Below are positions 33,798 to 41,238 of a DNA stretch of 64,000 nucleotides, piece after piece (position 1 is the stretch's first letter; every line of letters begins with the position of its first letter). Under the pieces are notes generated by a model, which was not told the origin of the DNA, ran no database searches, and saw only the letters and a list, made by a program, of their open reading frames with translations. Source of the DNA: CAILHX01 sp046155285 (GTDB lineage Bacteria > Pseudomonadota > Gammaproteobacteria > Burkholderiales > Methylophilaceae); NCBI GenBank assembly GCA_046155285.1, contig JBJXEA010000011.1, positions 59,656-123,655 on the forward strand, written 5' to 3'. Made by a program: the position numbers and the translations under genes.

Positions 33798-35630
33798 ATG
33801 AAAAAATTATTACTACTAGCGTACCTGTTGCCATCGCTGGCCTTTGCTGGTTTGCTACCGGAGCGCTCGTCATCAGCGGATTTGAGCAGTGTTTTTAGTG
33901 CTTCTTCTGACGAAGCCTTTTTGTCTCCGGACGAGGCATTTAAGCTGAATTTGCAGACGCTGGATGCACAAACCCTCATCGCCAGCTTTACCGTCGCCCC
34001 TGGACATTATCTGTATCAAAAGCGCATTTCCTTCAAGCTGGGTGAAGGCGCGAAAAGCAGTATTTCCGCCGTTGAACTCCCCAAAGGCGAAATCAAGGAC
34101 GACCCTAATTTCGGCAAATCCGAGGTCTATCACCAGCCTTTTGAAGTCACGATCAGGCTGCAACACATAGGTACTGCGCCCGAAAAAATAACGCTCAACG
34201 CGGGGTTTCAAGGTTGCAGCGAAAAGGGCTTGTGCTATGCGCCGATGAAAAAGACCTTTGAGCTGGAATTGCCTGCCACCACGGCTAACGCTGTCAGTGC
34301 GCCGTCAGAAAATGACCACATTCAAAATTTGCTAGGTAGCCATAAGCTATGGCTCATTACACTGGGATTTTTTGGCTTTGGGTTATTGCTGGCGTTCACG
34401 CCGTGTGTGTTCCCCATGATACCTATCCTGTCCGGCATCATCGTCGGTTACGGCGAACATCCCAGTCGCGCCCATGCTTTCCACTTATCGCTGGCTTACA
34501 CTTTGGGTATGGCGGTGGCTTACGCGCTGGCCGGTGTCGCGGCGGGCTTATCCGGCCATCTCATTAGCAACACGCTGCAAAACCCGTGGGCATTGGGTTT
34601 TGGCGCGTTGCTATTCGTGGTTTTGGCGCTTTCCATGTTTGACGTGTACGAGTTGCGCTTGCCCAGTGCTTTTGAATCGAGAATCGCAGAAGCCACCAAC
34701 CATATCAAGGGCGGGCGTTTTATCAGCGTGTTTGCCATGGGTGCGCTGTCGGCGTTACTGGTCAGCCCCTGTGTTGCCGCGCCTTTGGCGGGCGCGCTGC
34801 TGTTCATCGCTAATACTCATGACGTGGTGTTGGGCGGTGTGGCGTTGTTTGCCATGGCAATGGGTATGGGCGTGCCTTTGCTGGCAGTGGGGTTGTCACA
34901 TTCACTGCTACCCAAAGCGGGCAGGTGGATGACCGTGGTGCGTAATATGTTTGGCGTGCTGATGCTGGGAATGGCGATATGGCTTATCGCGCCGGTGATT
35001 CCGATGGCATTGCAAATGGGTTTGTGGGGCGCGTTATTCATAGGTTTAGCGGTATTTTTATCGGTGTTTGATCGCTTACCTGCCGACATTAATAACGCCG
35101 CTCGGCTCGGCAAAGCGCTGGGAGTCATCGCCCTGATAGTCGGCAGCGCTTTGTTGCTGGGCGCACTGGCTGGTAGCCGCAATCCATTGCAACCGTTATC
35201 AGGCATTTTCCCCAACGCTGCGAACGTGCAAGCTGAAAGCTCGCTGGCGTTCAAAAGAATCAAAAACGTGACCGAGCTTGACGCTGCGATTGCGTCGGCC
35301 AAAGGCCGCTACGTCATGCTGGATTTTTATGCCGATTGGTGCGCGGCGTGCAAGGAATATGAACGCACGACTTTTGCCGATGTACGAGTAAAGGCGGCGC
35401 TGCAAGACGTGTTTTTGCTGCAAGCTGATGTGACCGGTAACACTGATGAAGATAAGGCATTGCTGGCGCGTTTCGGCTTGTTTGGCCCGCCGGGGATTCT
35501 GTTTTTTGACCATGAAGGTAATGAAATTGTCGCCGCCAAAGTGGTGGGTTATCAGCCCGCAGAGTTGTTTTTGGCGTCACTTAAATCCATGTCCAAGGAC
35601 GGCGCATGCCCAAAAACAGTAGGGTGTTAA
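33798..35630 (+). CDS. dsbD: Thiol:disulfide interchange protein DsbD
   Basis: A 610-residue inner-membrane electron conduit from cytoplasmic thioredoxin to periplasmic DsbC-type and cytochrome c maturation proteins. It has a signal peptide (1-17), periplasmic alpha domain with redox pair GFQGCSEKGLCY (Cys140/Cys146), eight hydrophobic helices with TPCVFPMIPI and SPCVAAPLAG cysteines, and a C-terminal thioredoxin domain with DWCAACKEYE. All three cysteine pairs are present. It overlaps the TlpA-like gene by 25 bases. Confidence 0.95.
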   Translation: MKKLLLLAYLLPSLAFAGLLPERSSSADLSSVFSASSDEAFLSPDEAFKLNLQTLDAQTLIASFTVAPGHYLYQKRISFKLGEGAKSSISAVELPKGEIKDDPNFGKSEVYHQPFEVTIRLQHIGTAPEKITLNAGFQGCSEKGLCYAPMKKTFELELPATTANAVSAPSENDHIQNLLGSHKLWLITLGFFGFGLLLAFTPCVFPMIPILSGIIVGYGEHPSRAHAFHLSLAYTLGMAVAYALAGVAAGLSGHLISNTLQNPWALGFGALLFVVLALSMFDVYELRLPSAFESRIAEATNHIKGGRFISVFAMGALSALLVSPCVAAPLAGALLFIANTHDVVLGGVALFAMAMGMGVPLLAVGLSHSLLPKAGRWMTVVRNMFGVLMLGMAIWLIAPVIPMALQMGLWGALFIGLAVFLSVFDRLPADINNAARLGKALGVIALIVGSALLLGALAGSRNPLQPLSGIFPNAANVQAESSLAFKRIKNVTELDAAIASAKGRYVMLDFYADWCAACKEYERTTFADVRVKAALQDVFLLQADVTGNTDEDKALLARFGLFGPPGILFFDHEGNEIVAAKVVGYQPAELFLASLKSMSKDGACPKTVGC

Positions 35631-36124
35631 TTGCTATCGTTGGCATCGCGCTGGCCTTTGTGCTGGCGCGGCATTTCTTTTCCCCTGGCACCGTGAGTTC
35701 AACGCAAGCGCTGTTTGCGGCAAGCTTTCCCGATGAAACCGGCAAGCTGCAAAGCATGGCTCAATGGCGCGGCAAGGTGTTGGTAGTGAATTTTTGGGCA
35801 AGCTGGTGCGGGCCGTGCCGCGAAGAAATGCCTATGCTGGATGAGTTTCAGGCCGATTATGGTGCGAAAGAGGTGCGAATTGTCGGCATCTCCGCTGAAG
35901 ATGTGGATCACTTAAAAGCGTTCTCTGAGGAGCTCAAGGTGGGCTATCAGTTGCTTGCCGGTGACTTTGAGGCACTGGCTTTGGCGCAAGCCTTGGGCAA
36001 CGACAAAAGCATATTGCCGTTCACTGTGGTGATAGATAAAAGCGGTAAAATTGCGCAGATTATGTTCGGAAAAGTTGATAAATCAATGCTGGAAAAGGCA
36101 CTTGCCCCGCTACTTTTGAAGTAG
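35606..36124 (+). CDS. TlpA/ResA-family periplasmic thioredoxin
   Basis: A 172-residue membrane-anchored thioredoxin-like protein. A hydrophobic N-terminal anchor (about residues 6-23, VLIAIVGIALAFVLA) precedes the thioredoxin fold with WASWCGPCREEMPML (CGPC, about residue 72) and the cis-proline region ILPFTVVID. It begins inside the end of dsbD, so it is probably reduced by DsbD and reduces apocytochromes or other periplasmic thiols. Confidence 0.9.
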   Translation: MPKNSRVLIAIVGIALAFVLARHFFSPGTVSSTQALFAASFPDETGKLQSMAQWRGKVLVVNFWASWCGPCREEMPMLDEFQADYGAKEVRIVGISAEDVDHLKAFSEELKVGYQLLAGDFEALALAQALGNDKSILPFTVVIDKSGKIAQIMFGKVDKSMLEKALAPLLLK

Positions 36125-36243
36125 TTGCGCTAATGTACTGAAAATGCAGCAATTACTGTTAATTTCGTCAATTGTGCTGGACAACACCCCGTTATCTGCG
36201 GCAAACTTGTAATTCTTGTTTGACGGAAATTCTATTCAAAACG

Positions 36244-36699
36244 ATGGCAAAAGCCGCGACTCGAATACTGGTGTTGAACGGCCCTAACCTCAATTTATTG
36301 GGGGTGAGGGAGCCGGAACATTATGGTGCCGACACCTTAGACATCATCAATCAGCGCCTCATCGCAAAGGCTGCCGCCGCTGGCGTGACATTAGACACAT
36401 TTCAAAGCAATGCCGAAGCTGATTTAGTGGCCAAGCTACACGGTTTGTTTCAACAGTCTTGTGATTTCATCATCATCAATCCTGCGGCTTTCACCCATAC
36501 TTCCGTTGCTTTGCGCGACGCGCTCGCCGCAGTGAAGACTCCTTTCATCGAAGTGCATCTTTCTAACGTCCATGCGCGTGAAGCCTTTCGCCACCATTCC
36601 TACTTCTCCGACATTGCTGTCGGTGTTGTGAGCGGTTTGGGTGCGGTGGGCTATGAGTACGCGCTGGATTACGCTATTAACCACATTCAAGCAGGATAA
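36244..36699 (+). CDS. aroQ: 3-dehydroquinate dehydratase, type II
   Basis: A 151-residue shikimate-pathway enzyme: ILVLNGPNLNLLGVREPEHYG at the N-terminus (catalytic Tyr), FQSNAEADLV, IINPAAFTHTSVALRDAL (the catalytic His), and EVHLSNVHAREAFRHHS. The ATG at 36244 fits the family; earlier in-frame codons back to 36172 are not conserved. It precedes accB by five bases. Confidence 0.95.
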   Translation: MAKAATRILVLNGPNLNLLGVREPEHYGADTLDIINQRLIAKAAAAGVTLDTFQSNAEADLVAKLHGLFQQSCDFIIINPAAFTHTSVALRDALAAVKTPFIEVHLSNVHAREAFRHHSYFSDIAVGVVSGLGAVGYEYALDYAINHIQAG

Positions 36700-36704
36700 G
36701 GACT

Positions 36705-37154
36705 ATGGACTTACGCAAACTTAAAAAACTGATTGATCTGGTCGAGGAATCCGGTATTTCTGAGCTGGAGCTCACTGAGGGCGAGGAAAAAGTGCGGATT
36801 AGCCGCCAGCAGCTCGCCCAGCCTATGCAATATATGCAGACCTATGCGCCGCCACCAGTGGCTCATGCGGCCGCGCCAGTGACAGCCTTAGCAGCAGTGG
36901 TCGCCGAGCCCGAAATAGACGGTCATGTGGTCAAATCGCCTATGGTCGGCACGTTCTACCGTTCACCATCGCCAGACGCTAAATCATTCGTCGAAGTTGG
37001 CAGCACAATCAACGCTGGCGATACCATTTGCATTATCGAAGCCATGAAGCTGCTCAATGAGATTGAAGCCGATAAAAGCGGTGTGATTAAGGCCATCTTG
37101 GTAGAGAACGGCCATCCGGTTGAGTACGGCGAACCACTGTTCATCATAGGCTAA
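36705..37154 (+). CDS. accB: Biotin carboxyl carrier protein of acetyl-CoA carboxylase
   Basis: A 149-residue subunit of acetyl-CoA carboxylase. N-terminal domain MDLRKLKKLIDLVEESGISE, a Pro/Ala linker (about residues 45-65), and the biotinyl domain with VKSPMVGTFYRSPSPDAKSF and the biotinylated lysine in IIEAMKLLNEIEAD (Lys about 115). The thumb region is intact. Two bases after its stop comes a truncated, diverged accC start rather than accC itself. Confidence 0.96.
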   Translation: MDLRKLKKLIDLVEESGISELELTEGEEKVRISRQQLAQPMQYMQTYAPPPVAHAAAPVTALAAVVAEPEIDGHVVKSPMVGTFYRSPSPDAKSFVEVGSTINAGDTICIIEAMKLLNEIEADKSGVIKAILVENGHPVEYGEPLFIIG

Positions 37155-37156
37155 AC

Positions 37157-37294
37157 ATGTTTGAGAAAATCTTAATCGCCAACCGAGGGGACCAGCCACC
37201 TTCAGGTGGCGCAGCGGCGAAGCCAAATTGCTCAGCTCACGCAGTGAGCAAGAGCGATTTCGCCGAATTAGTGCAAAAGGTAATTTATGTTTGA
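37157..37294 (+). pseudogene. Truncated second accC start running into a palindromic insertion (45 codons)
   Basis: An ATG two bases after accB begins MFEKILIANRG, identical in protein to the start of the real accC at 37287, but seven of the first eleven codons use different synonymous bases. After codon 11 it continues in frame through unrelated palindromic sequence (DQPPSGGAAAKPN and so on) and stops at 37292-37294, inside the accC start. It looks like the remains of an older or foreign accC 5' end interrupted by an insertion. It may still be translated and coupled to accC. No function is assigned. Confidence 0.75.
37191..37275. repeat. Palindromic insertion between two accC starts
   Basis: It contains a hairpin GCCACC-TTCA-GGTGGC (37195-37210) and a second GCTCAC-GCA-GTGAGC (37235-37249) nested in wider arms GGCGAA (37216-37221) and TTCGCC (37259-37264). 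The insert is open in the upstream reading frame. The layout resembles repetitive palindromic elements that insert in coding DNA. Whether other genomic copies exist cannot be checked here; limits are approximate. Confidence 0.6.
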
Positions 37295-38633
37295 GAAGAT
37301 ACTCATTGCCAATCGTGGCGAAATCGCTCTCCGCGTACAACGTGCTTGCCGCGAACTCGGCATCAAAACCGTGTGTGTGTATTCCGAGGCTGACCGCGAG
37401 GCCAAATACGTCAAGCTGGCGGATGAATCGGTGTGCATAGGGCCGGCTTCGTCGGCCTTGTCCTACCTTAACGTGCCGTCTGTCATCAGCGCGGCAGAGG
37501 TCACTGATGCTGAGGCCATACACCCTGGTTATGGCTTTTTGTCTGAAAATGCCGATTTTGCCGAACGTGTAGAGCAAAGCGGTTTCGTATTCATTGGCCC
37601 GCGCCCTGAAACCATACGCATGATGGGCGACAAAGTCAGCGCTAAAGACGCGATGCGAGCCTCTAACGTGCCATGTGTCCCCGGTTCGCAAGGCGCATTG
37701 CCGGACGACCCAGATGAGGTGCTGCGTATAGGCCGCGAAGTGGGCTATCCCGTCATCATCAAAGCTGCTGGCGGCGGCGGTGGAAGGGGGATGCGCGTGG
37801 TGCATGAGGAATCGGCGCTACTGTCCTCGGTAGAAATGACCAAGGCCGAGGCTCAAGCCGCGTTTGGCAACCCGGTGGTGTACATGGAGAAATTCCTCAC
37901 CCAGCCGCGCCACATCGAGATTCAAGTGATGGCGGACGAGCATGGCAACGCGGTTTACTTAGGCGAGCGCGATTGTTCCATGCAGCGTCGCCATCAAAAA
38001 GTGATTGAAGAAGCGCCCGCGCCAGGTATTGCTCGCAAACTGATTAACGCAGTAGGTGAGCGTTGCGCTGAGGCTTGCCGCGCTATTGGTTACAGAGGTG
38101 CTGGCACGTTTGAGTTTTTGTTTGAAAACGATGAGTTTTATTTCATTGAAATGAATACGCGTGTGCAAGTGGAGCATCCGGTGACGGAAATGACCTCCGG
38201 CATAGACATCGTGCAAGCGCAAATCCGCGTGGCTGCTGGCGAAGAGCTGCCATGGAGCCAAAAAGACATCAAGCCTTACGGTCACGCTATTGAATGCCGC
38301 ATCAACGCCGAAGACCCGCACACTTTTATGCCATCACCTGGCCGTTTGACCGCATTCCATATGCCGGGTGGCCCTGGCATCCGCGTTGACACGCATGCCT
38401 ATCACGGCTATATGGTGCCGCCTAATTATGATTCGATGATAGGCAAGCTGATTGCATACGGCGACACGCGCGAACAGGCGATGGCTAAGATGCGAATTGC
38501 GTTATCGGAAATGGTGATTGAAGGCATCAAGACTAACGTGCCGCTGCACAGCGAGCTGATGTTGGATGAGGCTTTCCGCAAAGGTGGTACGAGTATTCAT
38601 TATTTAGAACATAAGCTCGGCATCAAAACTTAA
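37287..38633 (+). CDS. accC: Biotin carboxylase subunit of acetyl-CoA carboxylase
   Basis: A 448-residue ATP-grasp enzyme that carboxylates biotin on AccB, first step of fatty acid synthesis. Key segments: MFEKILIANRGEIALRVQRA, AIHPGYGFLSENADFA, IKAAGGGGGRGMRVV (glycine-rich ATP loop), ERDCSMQRRHQKVIEEAPAP and FIEMNTRVQVEHPVTEM. Complete, with its own AAAGG site at 37276-37280. It differs from the usual accB-accC junction in having a 132-base insert upstream. Confidence 0.97.
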   Translation: MFEKILIANRGEIALRVQRACRELGIKTVCVYSEADREAKYVKLADESVCIGPASSALSYLNVPSVISAAEVTDAEAIHPGYGFLSENADFAERVEQSGFVFIGPRPETIRMMGDKVSAKDAMRASNVPCVPGSQGALPDDPDEVLRIGREVGYPVIIKAAGGGGGRGMRVVHEESALLSSVEMTKAEAQAAFGNPVVYMEKFLTQPRHIEIQVMADEHGNAVYLGERDCSMQRRHQKVIEEAPAPGIARKLINAVGERCAEACRAIGYRGAGTFEFLFENDEFYFIEMNTRVQVEHPVTEMTSGIDIVQAQIRVAAGEELPWSQKDIKPYGHAIECRINAEDPHTFMPSPGRLTAFHMPGGPGIRVDTHAYHGYMVPPNYDSMIGKLIAYGDTREQAMAKMRIALSEMVIEGIKTNVPLHSELMLDEAFRKGGTSIHYLEHKLGIKT

Positions 38634-38636
38634 AAT

Positions 38637-39518
38637 ATGCAGTCTCTCAGAATTGAGGCCGATGCCGCCAGTGCAGAAGCCTTAAGTGACGCTTTGATGG
38701 AGCTAGGTGCGCTGTCTGTCAGCATTGAAGATGCCGATGCTGAAACCGCAGAAGAAACCCCGATTTTTGGCGAACCAGGCATGGCGGAATCCAGTGTTTG
38801 GGTGCGGAATATCGTCAGTGCCTTGTTTGCAGAAAATGACGGTTTAGAAGTGATAGCGCAACAAGCCAGCGCCGCCGTTGGCATCACATCCCCGCAATAC
38901 AACATAGAAGCCGTTCCCGAGCAAGACTGGGTGCGAGCCACGCAATCGCAGTTCAACCCGATACAAATCAATCAGCGCCTGTGGATAGTGCCGACTTGGC
39001 ATCAAGCGCCAGAGCCGGATGCGCTGAATATCGTGCTCGATCCGGGTTTGGCTTTCGGTACTGGTAGCCACCCGACCACGCATTTGTGTTTGTCTTGGCT
39101 CACCAGCAACATTCACGGTGGGGAGTCTGTGTGCGATTATGGTTGTGGCTCTGGGATACTCGCCATCGCCGCAAAATTGCTGGGTGCGGGTGAGGTGGTC
39201 GGCGTGGATATTGACCCGCAGGCTATCATTGCCAGCCGCCAAAATGCCGAACAAAACCAAGTCAGCGCACAATTTTATCTGCCGGATAATGCGCCGCCTT
39301 TAAGCGCAGACATCGTCGTTGCCAACATTCTCTCGATTCCGCTCAAGGTGCTAGCACCCGCATTGGCGAATACTTGTAAGGCAGGCGGAAAAATTGCGCT
39401 ATCGGGTATTCTGGCCGAGCAAGCGCAAGAGGTTGCCGCGATTTACGCGCAGTGGTTCAATATGGCAGAGCCTGTGTTCATGGAAAACTGGACGCTGCTC
39501 ACAGGAAGTAAACGATGA
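38637..39518 (+). CDS. prmA: Ribosomal protein L11 methyltransferase
   Basis: A 293-residue SAM-dependent enzyme that trimethylates ribosomal protein L11. N-terminal substrate-recognition domain (about 1-100), then LDPGLAFGTGSHPTTHLCL, the SAM-binding strand VCDYGCGSGILAIAAKLLGA, VVGVDIDPQAI and VVANILSIPLKVLAP. It follows accC after three bases, the standard accBC-prmA arrangement, and overlaps the next gene by four bases. Confidence 0.95.
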   Translation: MQSLRIEADAASAEALSDALMELGALSVSIEDADAETAEETPIFGEPGMAESSVWVRNIVSALFAENDGLEVIAQQASAAVGITSPQYNIEAVPEQDWVRATQSQFNPIQINQRLWIVPTWHQAPEPDALNIVLDPGLAFGTGSHPTTHLCLSWLTSNIHGGESVCDYGCGSGILAIAAKLLGAGEVVGVDIDPQAIIASRQNAEQNQVSAQFYLPDNAPPLSADIVVANILSIPLKVLAPALANTCKAGGKIALSGILAEQAQEVAAIYAQWFNMAEPVFMENWTLLTGSKR

Positions 39519-40372
39519 GTGATTTCATTACCTATTGCCCCGCCTGCAGTACGCACTTTAAGGTGCAGGAAGAAGTGCTTGCGGCCAGCGCAGGTAAGGG
39601 TCGGTGCAACGCTTGTCGGCATGTGTTTAATGCTTTTGAGCATAGATTTGAGCCGGGTGTGTCTGAAGCCAGCGTCGAAACGCCTGTTTCTGAACTTGAA
39701 ATACCTGATGCGGAAACGCCCAGTTTTGACCAAACTTATATCGAAGAAGACACCGCCGCTTTGGCAGATTTGCTGATTGATACAGATGCACTAGAAGCAA
39801 AACCGGAGCATATTCCAGAGCCGCTACCCGTTATTCCCGTGCCAGAAACTTTGTTCCAAAAGCAACGTATCAACTGGACTAGGTTTTTTAAGCCGCTGGG
39901 CGTGATTATTTTCTTGCTGTTGTTGCTGTTGCTGCAAAGCGCCCTGTTTTTCCGCGCGGCTTTGGTGGCGCACTATCCGCGGAGCTATAGCATGCTCGCC
40001 TCTAGCTGCAAGCTGCTGCATTGCAGCGTGGAGCTGCCACACAACGCACATCTGATCAACATTGAAGACCACAATTTGCGTAGCGACCCAGAACACGCTG
40101 ATGTGCTGGTGCTGGAGGGCAGCATCAAGAATATCGCCACTTATCCGCAAGCCTATCCATTGCTACAACTCACCTTGACCACACAACCCAATTCGCCGGT
40201 AGCGAGCCGTAGCTTTAGCCCTGAAGAGTATCTGGCAAAAGGCAGCGATGTGGCAGCTGGCATCGCGGTGGGCAGAATGGCGAATATCCATATGAATCTA
40301 GGCGTTGCGGGCATACAATCTAGCGCTTACCAATTGATTACTAAAGACGCGCCTAAAGCAAATGCGCTGTGA
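39515..40372 (+). CDS. Zinc-ribbon and DUF3426 domain membrane protein
   Basis: A 285-residue protein with an N-terminal MJ0042-type zinc ribbon (YCPACSTHFKV ... GRCNACRHVFNA, four Cys), an acidic linker (about 45-105), one transmembrane helix (about 127-150, GVIIFLLLLLLLQSALFF), and a C-terminal DUF3426 domain in the periplasm. It is a regular neighbour of prmA in betaproteobacteria; function unknown. Confidence 0.87.
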   Translation: MSDFITYCPACSTHFKVQEEVLAASAGKGRCNACRHVFNAFEHRFEPGVSEASVETPVSELEIPDAETPSFDQTYIEEDTAALADLLIDTDALEAKPEHIPEPLPVIPVPETLFQKQRINWTRFFKPLGVIIFLLLLLLLQSALFFRAALVAHYPRSYSMLASSCKLLHCSVELPHNAHLINIEDHNLRSDPEHADVLVLEGSIKNIATYPQAYPLLQLTLTTQPNSPVASRSFSPEEYLAKGSDVAAGIAVGRMANIHMNLGVAGIQSSAYQLITKDAPKANAL

Positions 40373-40380
40373 GAAATAAT

Positions 40381-40803
40381 ATGGAACGCTGGGTCTTTTA
40401 CGCTTTTATCTCTATGCTATTCGCGGGCTTCACGTCCGTGATTGCCAAACAAGGCTTGGTGGGCATCTCCGCCGAGTTGGGCTTAACTGTACGCACGCTC
40501 TATGTACTGCTGTTCATTATGCTATTCGCCGTTTTTGCCGTGGCACCAACAGAAATCCACGCGTTGCGTAAAGAAAACTACATTTGGCTGGGGCTGTCGG
40601 GCATTACCACGGCGGTTTCCTGGGTGTTTTATTACAAAGCGCTGAAAGTCGGCGACGTGGCCACCGTGGCGTTGATAGACAAGGGCAGCGTAGTGGTAGC
40701 CATCGCGCTGGCTTGGCTGATCTTGAAAGAAGTCATCACGCTGCGCTTGCTGTTAGGCATGACGTTTATCGTGTTGGGATTGTTCGTGATCGCGAAGAAG
40801 TAA
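40381..40803 (+). CDS. EamA-family small membrane transporter
   Basis: A 140-residue membrane protein with about five hydrophobic helices forming one EamA (drug/metabolite transporter) unit, half the size of typical ten-helix members. Features: FAGFTSVIAKQGL, TTAVSWVFYYKALKVGDVAT and VALAWLILKEVITLRLLLG-like repeats. Such short proteins probably pair as dimers. The ATG at 40381 with GAGA upstream is preferred to GTG 40369. The substrate cannot be inferred. Confidence 0.82.
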   Translation: MERWVFYAFISMLFAGFTSVIAKQGLVGISAELGLTVRTLYVLLFIMLFAVFAVAPTEIHALRKENYIWLGLSGITTAVSWVFYYKALKVGDVATVALIDKGSVVVAIALAWLILKEVITLRLLLGMTFIVLGLFVIAKK

Positions 40804-40810
40804 ATTTGAA

Positions 40811-40839
40811 TTGCGTGCTACACGATTTTCGCGGATAAT
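40811..40839 (+). promoter_or_regulatory. rpmE: Promoter of rpmE
   Basis: TTGCGT (40811-40816) and GATAAT (40834-40839) with a 17-base spacer, about 40 bases before the rpmE start. Confidence 0.55.
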
Positions 40840-40880
40840 CGCGCACTTTCCAGCGACTGAAGCATTGAAGGACACTTATT

Positions 40881-41081
40881 ATGAAGCCTGAAACCCACCC
40901 AAATTACGAAGAAATTCAAGTGACTTGTAGCTGCGGCAACAAGTTCGCCACGCGTTCTACCGCTGGCCGGAATCTAGGCATAGAAGTATGCTCACAATGC
41001 CACCCGTTCTACACTGGTAAGCAAAAAATTGTGGATACCGCTGGTCGCGTCGAGAAATTCCGCCAAAAATACGGCATGTAA
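40881..41081 (+). CDS. rpmE: 50S ribosomal protein L31
   Basis: A 66-residue ribosomal protein of the zinc-binding (C+) type. Cysteines are in VTCSCGNKF and CSQCHPFYTG, and KPETHPNYEEIQVTC is the usual N-terminus. Monocistronic, with its own promoter upstream and intrinsic terminator downstream. Confidence 0.97.
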   Translation: MKPETHPNYEEIQVTCSCGNKFATRSTAGRNLGIEVCSQCHPFYTGKQKIVDTAGRVEKFRQKYGM

Positions 41082-41104
41082 TTGCCCACAATTTAGGCAA
41101 TATG

Positions 41105-41130
41105 AAAAGGCAGCTTCGGCTGCCTTTTTT
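41105..41130 (+). terminator. Intrinsic terminator of rpmE
   Basis: AAAAGGCAGC - TTCG - GCTGCC followed by six T residues. The TTCG tetraloop and T run make this a strong rho-independent terminator. Confidence 0.9.
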
Positions 41131-41151
41131 GTTTGCTAGAATAACCATATC

Positions 41152-41219
41152 TGTAGCGCAGGCGGTCTCGCCTGCATAGCGATGCCTCAAGAAGCTCAGA
41201 AATGCAGGGCTGCGCTACA
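41152..41219. repeat. 68-bp palindromic intergenic element
   Basis: Perfect 10-base inverted ends TGTAGCGCAG (41152-41161) and CTGCGCTACA (41210-41219), with an inner hairpin GCAGGCG-GTCT-CGCCTGC (41158-41175). It lies in the 5' region of the glycosyltransferase gene. The shape is that of a REP/MITE-type repeat; copy number cannot be tested here. Confidence 0.6.
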
Positions 41220-41238
41220 TAACTTTACTGAAGCCACT

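Noticed and set aside
36984..37805. Long minus-strand open frame (273 codons) over accB-accC
   Set aside because: No recognisable domain; it lies antisense to two certain genes and the unusual insert between them.
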